Shown piece by piece: positions 13,206 to 20,868 of a DNA stretch of 64,000 nucleotides. Source of the DNA: Halictus rubicundus (lineage: Eukaryota > Arthropoda > Insecta > Hymenoptera > Halictidae); assembly GCF_050948215.1 (NCBI RefSeq), contig NC_135149.1, positions 6,677,001 through 6,741,000 on the forward strand. The letters are read 5' to 3'. Within the stretch, counting starts at the first letter, position 1, and each line of letters opens with the position of its first letter. The notes beneath the pieces were generated by a model. It was given only the letters and a program-made list of their open reading frames with translations, was not told where the DNA came from and ran no database searches. The translations under genes and the position numbers were made by a program.

Positions 13206-13242
13206 CTCTAGGATTTCGGTGAAGAGGACCCCCGAGTCAAGA
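12640..13242 (+). promoter_or_regulatory. putative promoter and 5' UTR of the GalNAc-transferase gene
   Basis: GC content rises abruptly at about 12640 and continues to the coding start. An in-frame TGA at 13114-13116, with no ATG between it and 13243, fixes the first usable start at 13243. A four-codon upstream ORF (ATG at 13062, stop TAA at 13074-13076) lies in the presumed leader. A GA repeat (13167-13202) sits 40 bp before the start codon; GA tracts can bind GAGA-type factors in insects. I cannot place the transcription start or exclude an extra 5' non-coding exon. A 117-codon minus-strand frame here is judged to be chance. Confidence 0.5.
13167..13202. repeat. (GA)n microsatellite in the 5' leader
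   Basis: About 18 GA units lie 40 bp upstream of the GalNAc-transferase start codon. The same frame is open through it (Arg-Glu repeats) but has no ATG upstream, so it is leader sequence and not protein. Confidence 0.9.
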
Positions 13243-13492
13243 ATGGGTTTCCCAAGGCGGAGATCTCTGTGGCTGAAGGTGGCCATTTTGGCGACCGCGG
13301 TCTGGGTCACAGTCTGCTTCCTGCTTTACACTGAAGATAGAGCGAACGCTGCCGTGCAAGGTCTAGCCCCGTCCGGCGTCGCGGCGCCGCAGATGGCCAA
13401 TGGTTTTGTGCCCGCAGCCGCAGCGCTTCGAAAGGAGACGCCGCTTAACGAGAAACCCAAGCAGAAGGTCGTGCTAGCCGGCCCCGAGCAAG
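13243..13492 (+). CDS. polypeptide N-acetylgalactosaminyltransferase, coding exon 1
   Basis: This exon encodes the first 83 residues plus one base of codon 84 of a GalNAc-T. These Golgi type II membrane enzymes start mucin-type O-glycosylation by moving GalNAc from UDP-GalNAc to Ser/Thr. The ATG has A at -3 and G at +4 and is the first in frame after a stop. The order is a basic cytosolic stub (MGFPRRR), a hydrophobic anchor at about residues 13-29 (VAILATAVWVTVCFLLY), then a polar Ala/Pro/Lys-rich luminal stem. The exon ends G|gtaatt, a good donor, phase 1. The identification comes from the joined exon 2 sequence; exon 1 alone would only say type II anchor. In Drosophila naming, Pgant9 or Pgant2 seems closest from memory, but the paralogue is unsure. 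Confidence 0.8.
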
Positions 13493-13659
13493 GTAATTAA
13501 TTTGTTGTTAACGGAGATTCCCCGAGGAGCCGGGATCCTGCCCGGTTTAAGTATCGAGAGAATGGAATTGCCGATGAATGAAGGTCTCGCGAAAGGCTGT
13601 CAAGGAGGTGGGGCGTCATGTATCAGGCTTGCGGTTCGGGGACTTGATAGGGTTTCAAA

Positions 13660-14860
13660 AGATTTTGTGTTTTTCACGAGGGATGTGGTGTGGTTGTGGG
13701 ATTTAGCATGTTGGTGCCGGCTGAGAAGAGTTCATCTAGTAGTATGTTCGGCAGGTTTTTCTTATTTGGTAGGGGATGATGTGGTTAGGTGACTTAGAAC
13801 GTTGGCGCTGGCTAAAAAGACGGAAGATGCTTTGTCTTTCAGTAAGGGGTGGTGTTGTGGTGAAGCAACTTAGGATGCTGATGGTATTTAAAAAGAGTTA
13901 ATTTATCTTTTAGGGGGTGGTGTTGTGGTTGTGGGGTTAGGTTGTCGATGGTAGCTAAGAAGAGTTCTCCTATTTTTCTATTTAGTGAAGGATAATGTTT
14001 TGTCTTTTCGTAAGGGGCAGTGTTGTGGTAAAGCAACTTAGGATACTGATGGGATTTAAAATAAGTTTATCTATTTTTTTAGGGGATGGTGTTGTGGTTG
14101 TGGGGACTTAACGCGACGGTGCTGGCTAAAAGGGTTGATCTGTCTTCGTTTTACAAAGGGGTGGTGTTGTGGTTCAGTGACTTAGGGTGCTGTCGTTATT
14201 CAGAAAGAACTTATCTATTTTTCCAATAGGGGATGGTGTTGTGGTTGTAGGACTGAGGATGTCGATGGGAGCTAAAAATCGTTCACTTTTTTAAATGTAA
14301 AAGATAATGTTGCGGTGACTGATTTAGGATGATGTAGGTATTTAGAAAGAGATTACCTTTTTAAATGATACGATGATTTATTGATTTAAGATGTTGGTGG
14401 TGTCTGAAACGAGTTCACCTATTTTGCATTTATTAGGGATGCTATGCCGGTTGAGTTGGGTGACTTAGGATGTTATTGGTATTCGAGAAGGGTTCATTTG
14501 CATTTAAGTAAGGGATGAGGTTGTGATAAAGTGACTGAAAATGTTAATGGTCTTTGGACATAGTTTATTTCCTTTTCTCAAGTAGGGGATGATGTTGTGA
14601 CAGGTTGTGGGATTTAGATATTAATGGTAGCTAAAAAGGGTTCAACTATTTTCTTCTTTAGTAAAGGATGATGTGCCTGAGTGACTTATCTATTTCTTCA
14701 ATGGGAGGTGGTGTTGTATATATGATATTTAGGACTAAGTGTTCATTTAATTTGTATGAAGGTGATAATGCGGTTGTAGGATTTAGAATATTGATGCTGG
14801 CTTCACCTGCCTTTCTTTAGTAAGATGTTGCTGTAAAGTGGCTTGGTATATTGTTAACTT
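13660..14860. repeat. degenerate minisatellite, unit about 72 bp, about 15 copies
   Basis: A motif of the form GGGGATGGTGTTGTGGTTGT recurs at about 13681, 13771, 13848, 13915, 14018, 14083, 14158, 14229, 14303, 14510, 14585 and 14660. Between occurrences are a GACTTAGGATG.TGATGG block, AAAAGAGTTCATCTATTTTT and (T)AGTAAGG. Spacing is mostly 68-77 bp. Units are diverged and some are shortened, and even/odd units look slightly different, hinting at an older unit of about 145 bp. It lies entirely in intron 1; the T/G-rich strand is the coding strand. Confidence 0.8.
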
Positions 14861-14929
14861 CTAGAATGTGTCTAATTTTTAATGGAGGATGTCATTGTAG
14901 TTTGATAATTTAGATTCTGTATTGTAGAA

Positions 14930-15440
14930 AATATTCTAATGATATTACAGACCAATTGGAACAAAATTACTCTCCCGAAACTACTCAGGAAAAAAAATAA
15001 GTATGGAAAATAGCAGTTGAAATTTTGAAAGAAAATACAGTTCAACGTGCGCACGATATCCAGATATGCAGTGGTGCACGGTATAAGCCCTATACTATAG
15101 AAAGCCATTCAATAACATTGTAGATCAAGCTGAACCAAAGTACAATTCAGAAAATGTGTAGAGGATAAGATAAATATAGGAAAAAAGGATTTGAAATTTT
15201 CAAAGAAAATTCAGTTGGTGGTGTGCATCGATAATGCACAACTATAAGCCTCCCTAATCCAGATAATACAATAGATCAACCCGAACAAAACCGAAATTCT
15301 TCAAATATGTAGGGAACAGAATAAACACGTGAAATATTGGTCGAAAGTTTGAACGAAAATTCATTTGGTGACGTGTACCAATGTTACACAATATAAACCC
15401 AATTCCAGTAATAAGCAAGTAATCCAGTAATATTCGTAAT
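14930..15440. repeat. diverged tandem array, unit about 150-170 bp (left part)
   Basis: Three units share an order of blocks: gaacaaaa, then (ca)gaaa(t)gtgtagag.ataa, then GAAATTTT.GAAAGAAAAT, then CAGTTGGTGGTGTGCA..GATG and a cacaa..ATAAgCCC tail. The GAAATTT core is at about 15018, 15190 and 15333. A fourth unit at 17445-17610 appears to belong to the same array but is now separated by about 2 kb of transposon-bearing DNA. Confidence 0.6.
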
Positions 15441-15954
15441 ACCATGCAAACTTAAAAAAATGATATTCATCGAAAAATTGGAATATTTAAACTCTTATTA
15501 CTTCGTGACAAAAAAACGTACAATAATCATTCTGGACGCATTTTAAAGTGCAATGCCACTACTTTCAAAGTTGTCGGTTAAGTTTTTCAAGGACGCAAGT
15601 GTATGATATGGAATAGTGGAAAAGTGAAGATATACTTCCCTTTCGAAAATTCAAACAATTCCACCAACAATACGACATTTTTTTTAGAACTAAAATTATC
15701 GCAAGATTGAGGATTAGAGTCCCCTCTTTAAAACGATCCCAAAAAACTTGACATGCAGTTCGAATGAAATTGAATTCGAAATCGAATGAACTCCGCCATC
15801 AGAAAATGTTCCAAAGGGGAACCTTTGTTTTTCCAATATTTTACATGATGTAGAAACGTCTATGATAAAAATATCTGATTATTCTGAAAGTAGAGGCATT
15901 AGGCTTTAGAACAAACCCAGAATGATCATCGTCCAATTCTTCCTTACAAAATTA
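15441..15954. other. AT-rich intronic stretch
   Basis: About 500 bp between the diverged array and the mariner element; no recognisable gene, repeat end or inverted repeat. Confidence 0.4.
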
Positions 15955-16012
15955 TTAGGTTGTTTCAAATAAGATGACCGTTTTTGTACAAACTTTATTC
16001 ATATTCCATTAA

Positions 16013-16250
16013 CACGTTGACTGCCATGTCACCCATATGTGGGTGACGGAATTATTTGTCCAGGTTTTAAAATTAATTTTTCAGTTAATATAAGTATTCA
16101 TTATACCAAATTTGATTAGAATCCGTAAAATTCAAGAAAGTTGGAGGACTACTCAGTATCATACATTTAATTTTTTTCAATTTTTATTTCATTAAATAAC
16201 ACTTTAATTTTATGGATTTTTTTTAATTTTCTAGTTTGGCAGTCAAAGTG
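16013..16250. mobile_element. TTAA MITE (piggyBac-like) nested in the mariner
   Basis: TTAA at 16009-16012 and 16251-16254 brackets 238 bp with inverted ends CACGTTGACTGCCA and, from the right, CACTTTGACTGCCA. Just inside the left end is a small palindrome CACCCATATGTGGGTG. It has no coding capacity. The right TTAA overlaps the mariner stop codon, so the insertion post-dates the mariner. Two other copies of the family are at 32427-33071 and 60783-61193. The TTAA target and the end sequence fit the piggyBac superfamily. Confidence 0.85.
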
Positions 16251-17224
16251 TTAATCGAAATAATTTCCATCGACATCAATGCACTTCTTCCATCGTGATA
16301 CAAGTGCCGCAATGCCTTTCTGGTAGAAATCTAATAAATGTGAGGCAATAAATTCATCAAATGTTGTTTTTACAACACATTCTTCTTTGAATATTTTTCC
16401 ATTCAAAAAACCATCTAGATGCTTGAAAAAATAGTAATCAGTAGGTGACAGGTCAGGCGAATAACGAGGGTGAGGGAGAACTTCACACTTCAACTCTGCT
16501 AATATTTTTAGAGTTTATTTCGCAATATGTGGCTGAGCATTATCGTCAAGCAATAATACATCACGTCTATTGACTGATGCCGGCTGTTGAACACGCAGTC
16601 TTTCGTACATTATATCAATTTCCTGACAGTATTTATCAGCATTTATGGTTTCACCTTCTTTTAAAAATGAGTAATCTACAACACCCTTTGCTAACCGCCA
16701 TACAGACAGATACGCGGATGAAGGTTCGGTTTCGGCATATCGTCTTCGATTATCGTAGAGAATCCATTTTTCGTCACAGGTAATTATCCGGTTTAATATG
16801 CCATCATTATTCTGTCGAAAAAGTAATGAAGAATTGATCTCCAAACGGCACATCTTGTTTCTTTCAGTGAGTTCATGTGGGACCCATTTATCTAACTTCT
16901 TTACGTTTTCCAAAGTCTTGAGATGTCGGGAGACAGTTGAATAGTGTATATTGGTTCTCTCCGCGATTTCCCGAACAGTTAGACGTGAATCCGTTTCAAC
17001 TATCTCTTTTAAACCTGAATCTTTAATAGCTGCTGGCTATGACCTCGAGGCTCATTTTCCAGATTTGCATCACCGGAACGAAATTTTTCGAACCAACGCC
17101 TTGTGGTCCGATCACTTGCTATACCCTCACCAAAAGCAGCATTTATGTTTTTCTCTACTTCAGACGCAGTATGTCCAAGTTTGAACTCGTACAAGTAAAT
17201 TATACGAATTTCCTTTTTATGCAT
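16251..17224 (-). pseudogene. mariner transposase, one frameshift and one nonsense codon
   Basis: It starts at ATG 17222-17224 (MHKKEIRIIYLYEFKLGHTA). The N-terminal HTH region (AAFGEGIASDRTTRRWFEKF, then RSGDANLENEPRG) is followed by a frameshift near 17038. The frame then reads AAIKDSGLKEIVETDSRLTV and IAERTNIHYSTVSRHLKTLE, the second HTH. Catalytic residues are all visible: CDEKW (first Asp), LLDDNAQPH (second Asp) and, after a TAA in place of a sense codon at 16513-16515, SPTDYYFF with the third Asp exactly 34 residues on, the mariner D,D(34)D. It ends NYFD-TAA. The stop codon's TTAA is the insertion site of the nested element at 16013. With only two lesions this is a fairly young copy, but it is inactive. 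Confidence 0.9.
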
Positions 17225-17444
17225 GATGAACGAAATTTGATTTTGAATCACGTACACTGCACAATATCAATAAACTTATACACGCAAATTCATGTATGAG
17301 ATATGTACTTTTTATATTGTACAACTTCAATGCTATCTGCCGTGGAAAAACTAAACTACAAAGACGGGAAGTTTCAAATGTGAAAAACGGTCATTTCAAT
17401 TGCAACATCCTAATATAACAGTTCAAATATCGCAGACATAAATT

Positions 17445-17610
17445 TTGAACAAAACTTTTCACGCTGGTCTGTCTGAGAAAAGTGCAGTTAAAAAAAAGCG
17501 TGAGGAGTATAATAAATATATGAAATGGCAGTCGAAATTTCGAAAGAAAATCCAGCTGGTGGTGTTCCGCAGTGATGCACAACGGGAGTTTCGGCTTGGC
17601 GAAGTTCGCA
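17445..17610. repeat. detached unit of the 15-kb diverged array
   Basis: It contains the same ordered blocks as the units at 14930-15440: gaacaaaac, tctgagaaaagtgcag, ATGAAATGGCAGTCGAAATT, GAAAGAAAATCCAG, then CTGGTGGTGTTCC and gatgcacaa. This suggests the array once continued and was split by the mariner and surrounding DNA. Confidence 0.5.
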
Positions 17611-17677
17611 AGGTGGCCCGGCCGCCGTTAAAGCAATTTGTCGTTCTCTTTATTGTCGCGGCGTACATACCGGGGCC

Positions 17678-18517
17678 CAGAGTTGGGCAAAATATTTATC
17701 TAAATAAAAATTTCGAATAACGGATAAAAGATAAAAAAATTTTTATTCGTTATTCGAAGGCTTCGAATAAATCTTCGGATAAATTTTGCCAGCTCGACGA
17801 ATAAACGGCGACGGCGGCCGACGAGGACCGACGAGCGTCATACGTCGAAGACCCAGCGACTGACAAACGGCATACAATGTAAGCAGATGGAGAATCGAGC
17901 ATTATTGGCAATTTATGCTTTTATGTTTTTAATCAAAACAATATTGTTAAGACGAATGAGTTGTAGAGCTTATCCCGATCAAAATGAGTCCAAACACGAC
18001 ATCATTTGGACTGTCTTTAATCAGATTGTAATTTTTATCGTAACATTACGTATCAGTGAAACTTGTTCGATTACACTCGAATTTGACCTCATTTTCATCG
18101 GGAAAATCCCCTCCATTCGCTCGTCACAATTTTATGAGGATATATTGAAAAGTCTAAAAGTTTAAACTTTCATTCGTGCGCTATTCTTCATCCGCTTACA
18201 TTGTATGTCGTCTGTCGCCGCTGGGTCTTTGAAGCTCGGCCCTCGGCAAAAGTTATTCGAAGATTTATTCGAAGCCTTCGAATAAAAGATACAAATAAAA
18301 GATGAAAAAATTATTCGAAGTTCGAATAAACCCGCTTCGAATAAAAAAATTATGTTTATTCGTCGGATAAATTCTCGTCGAATAAAATTGTTTATTCGAT
18401 ACTCTTCGAATAAAGATACTTTTTTTATTCGAACCTTCGAATAACGAATAAAGATAAAGTATCTTTTATTCGAATCGTTATTTAAATAATTTTTTATCTA
18501 AATAATGCCCCACTCTG
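17678..18517. mobile_element. hAT-like foldback element with perfect 8-bp target duplication
   Basis: The ends are CAGAGTTGGGCAAAATATTT (left) and, read inward from the right, CAGAGTGGGGCATTATTTAG. They are flanked on both sides by the identical octamer CCGGGGCC (17670-17677 and 18518-18525). Eight-base duplications and CAG(A/G)G(T)TGGGCA ends are hallmarks of hAT (hobo/Ac/Tam3) elements. The arms are long: TTCGAATAA is repeated many times in both, and GACCCAGCG with CATACAATGTAAGC near 17852-17885 is matched inversely near 18195-18230. The 300-bp middle has a 92-codon frame with no transposase motif. It is non-autonomous, 840 bp. Confidence 0.9.
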
Positions 18518-18525
18518 CCGGGGCC

Positions 18526-18770
18526 CACCTTCGCCAGCCCGAATAAAATTATTTTTCGGACGAGCCGAGATGGCGTGAAAGCTAAAAACTAGACGCGTCG
18601 ACCGAGCACATCGCGGGGACTTCGCTTACCGCGTTGGCTTTACCTGTGCCCCGCCAATATGCTCGCAGAAAGTAAAACTCCGGTCTATCCGGGAAAGCTC
18701 TTAGAACGGCGCACAGCCAGGCCACGGATGTATGAAACGTTTTGAAAATTCAATTCGCGCCTTCCACCTT

Positions 18771-18838
<68 letters not shown>

Positions 18839-19463
18839 TGTCTTTTGATTACACTTCGCCCCGCGTTTACCGGTTTCTTTGAGACCGTGGTCCGCGCGAC
18901 AGACAATTTTATTAGGAAATCGGAAAGGAAAATGAAGTTTCGCCTCGTTGAAGTGTGCGGGGATACTATTCCGGATTATTTCTCTGTGTTACGTGTGAAG
19001 TTCAATACGCTGGGACTCCATTCATACGGAGCTGTTCGGGGGTAAACGGACTCGTTCGTTCGATTGTTCTCATTGAAAGAGTTCGTTGATCAAAATTCTT
19101 TTTGTGCCTATTGTTTACTTGCTCGAGAGACGCTGGCGTTGGTGTCACTGGATTTTTGTTTGTGTCTTTCGCTGGGAAATTTACATGATCGAAGGGCGAT
19201 GATGTTTTCCTGATCGTTTAGCTAGGTGACTTAGAAAGACATAAATAAAAATAACGTAACTTAAATTTTGTTGCAAACAATAGGATCGTAATACCATGTC
19301 CACCATTATGAATACAATAGAAAGAAACAATTACTGGTTGAAGTATAAAAACAATTCAAAATTGAAAAATATAATGCTTCTTATTTTTGACTTACTTCCA
19401 AATATATTTTGAGAATTCTTTCATTGATTATCTAACCTTTTTTTCCATGAATTGTTGTCTCAG
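18526..19463. other. rest of intron 1
   Basis: GC-richer from 18530 to about 19060, then AT-rich. It contains the CT array noted next. Open frames on both strands here lack coding signatures. The last 40 bases form the branch/pyrimidine region of the exon 2 acceptor. Confidence 0.5.
18775..18837. repeat. (TC)n microsatellite, about 31 copies
   Basis: An uninterrupted CT/TC run in intron 1. Confidence 0.97.
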
Positions 19464-19662
19464 GTGGTGGAGTACTTGCCGCCCCTCGCGAACAGGACCC
19501 CACCGCGCCAGGTGAGATGGGGAGACCAGTAATTCTGCCAACTAACCTAACTGCCGAAACGAAAAAGCTCGTCGACGATGGATGGTTGAACAACGCGTTC
19601 AATCAGTACGCCAGCGACTTGATTTCTGTTCATCGAACGCTACCTGACCCTCGTGATCCATG
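19464..19662 (+). CDS. polypeptide N-acetylgalactosaminyltransferase, coding exon 2
   Basis: Joined to exon 1 it completes codon 84 and adds 65 codons plus two bases of a Trp codon (TG|gtgagt donor). The protein reads GGGVLAAPREQDPTAPGEMG, then RPVILPTNLT and WLNNAFNQYASDLISVHRTL, then PDPRDP(W). The block PGEMG.PV, a spacer of about 25 residues, FNQY.SD.ISVHR.LPD.R is the conserved segment at the stem/catalytic boundary of GalNAc-Ts, just before the first glycosyltransferase motif (LPTTSVVI-type). NLT is a possible N-glycosylation site. The next exon should begin G-TGY (finishing Trp, then Cys), but I could not find it. The catalytic DxH motif and the lectin domain are therefore not seen in this window. 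Confidence 0.85.
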
Positions 19663-19776
19663 GTGAGTCGATCCTATCTTCACACAAAATTAATACGTTT
19701 ATCAATTGTTCAAGTATTTTAACAGTTATACATGGTTTGGGAATTCTTTTAATCGTATTTTTAGAACTACTTTACC
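19663..19776. other. start of the presumed intron 2
   Basis: It begins with a strong donor (gtgagt). The following 44 kb contain no exon of this gene that I can recognise, so the 3' boundary is not set. Confidence 0.6.
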
Positions 19777-20350
19777 TAGGCTGGTTGATCTTTACATTAC
19801 ATCGAGTTAAACAGCTTTGAATCGAAATTATCCAGTCAGTCAAATACCACCAACATTGCGCAAGATTTGCACAACATGACCGCGGATGGTCTACCCGTCT
19901 GTTTCCGCAATTAACCGCAATATTGGCAGTAGAGCCAGCTAGCAGTAGATTTTTATCAGAGCCACCATCTAGCGACGATTTTAGTGACTCGCTAGTCAAT
20001 CTGCGATTTCTACACTTTCAATTTCAATCACAATTTAAATGTATTTCTGTTTTTCCTATAATGTAATTAATAATAGTCGCTTTTAGTGCTCTTTAAACAT
20101 TTAAATGTATAATTGTATATGCGCGTCCTCTATCGTTGTAACTGTAATGGCAGGAGTTGCAGTTACTAAAATCGTCGCTAGATGGTGTAACAGATATTTG
20201 ATGGGGTAGCGGGCGCTGTACCAACAGTCTGCTGCAAATCTGCTACCTGCGTCTTCTAGCAGACTCTGCTGATTTTCTGCCATTGCCCGATTTGGCTGAC
20301 TGGGAACATACCGAAATGATAACCGCTGATTTTTGTTAGAATTTTGAACA
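19777..20350. mobile_element. foldback-like element (inverted blocks)
   Basis: CATCTAGCGACGATTTTAGT at about 19966-19985 is matched exactly in reverse complement at about 20167-20186. A block CCAGTCAGtCAAAT near 19830 is matched inversely near 20290 (atttggctgactgg). The mirrored blocks indicate a palindromic non-autonomous element about 0.5-0.6 kb long. Its exact ends and target duplication could not be fixed. Confidence 0.5.
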
Positions 20351-20660
20351 AACTTGACCACGTATCGCTCATTTGCTAGAAAAATAAGATAACAAAATTG
20401 TAGTTCATGAATTAGTTGTTGTTACAATAAAAATGGTCCTTGTTTATACTTTCACGGTGAAAAACCTGTGAATGAGTTCCCAAAATTCATCACGTGATAA
20501 CACCTATGTCACTATTGTTCACGATAAGTTCAGTATTAACATATCTGACTGTTCGCGCACAGATAGAGTTAATTGGAAAGAACTCGGAGTTTTCTGATTT
20601 GACTGCTTTTATTAAAAACCTGAGAACAACGTGCTGCCCCCCTAATACCGCTTGGCGGAC

Positions 20661-20711
20661 GCATAGTCGCCAGATGAGGGGCGATAGCAGGAATTGAGGG
20701 GAAGAAGTTAC

Positions 20712-20757
<46 letters not shown>

Positions 20758-20868
20758 AGTACCGGGTTAGTCACGTGACAGTGTGACACACGCGTCACAG
20801 AGACGGAACGCGTCACAAGACGGGGAGACGGGGAAATTAGAGTGGGGACACTGTAAAAAGACACGCCC
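20661..20868. mobile_element. GCATAG-type MITE with expanded CT tract
   Basis: This matches the element at 44103-44313 in reverse complement: both read GCATAGT(C/T)GCCAGATGAGG, an AATTGAG.GGAA.AAGTTACC block, a CT stretch, GCCAGT.CCGGG.TAGTCACG and repeated ACGCGTCAC..GA, ending near a tagAGTGGGG block. At 44 kb the CT stretch is only about eight bases; here it is about 40 (20714-20754). The right end is not sharply defined. Confidence 0.7.
20714..20754. repeat. (CT)n microsatellite inside a MITE
   Basis: About 20 CT units. The homologous position in the sister copy near 44260 holds only a short GA/CT stretch, so the tract expanded after the element was established. Confidence 0.95.

Larger units (their letters stand above)
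15955..17413 (-). mobile_element. near-complete mariner element (irritans-like)
   Basis: TA at 15953-15954 and 17414-17415 flanks inverted ends TTAGGTTGTTTCAAATAAGA (left) and TTAGGATGTTGCAATTGAAA (right, read inward); both continue into TGACCGTTTTT. The element is 1,459 bp, or about 1.22 kb without the nested TTAA element at 16013-16250, which is a normal mariner size. The transposase lies on the minus strand. The C-terminal YSPDLSPTDYYFFKHLDGFL is of the irritans-subfamily type (as in Hsmar2). Confidence 0.9.
13493..19463 (+). other. intron 1 of the GalNAc-transferase gene
   Basis: 5,971 bp from gtaatt to ttgtctcag. The acceptor is preceded by a pyrimidine-rich stretch. Joining the exons keeps the frame (phase 1: G plus GT gives Gly). 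The intron is filled with repeats and transposon relics listed separately: two diverged tandem arrays, a mariner with a nested TTAA element, a hAT-like foldback element and a CT microsatellite. A GC-rich part just after exon 1 (13500-13660) and around 18530-19060 shows no extra exon I can support. Confidence 0.75.

Noticed and set aside
13120..13242. N-terminal extension of the GalNAc-transferase through the GA repeat (Arg-Glu run)
   Set aside because: The frame opens at a GTG after an in-frame TGA at 13114 and contains no ATG before 13243; the start at 13243 has strong context and fits the normal short cytosolic tail.
17887..18165. 92-codon frame inside the hAT-like element
   Set aside because: It has none of the hAT transposase features (BED finger, dimerisation region) and is far too short; treated as non-coding spacer of a non-autonomous element.
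18685..18906. Arg-Glu-rich frame through the CT array (also at 20490, 58379 and 60028)
   Set aside because: These frames exist only because dinucleotide runs contain no stop codons.
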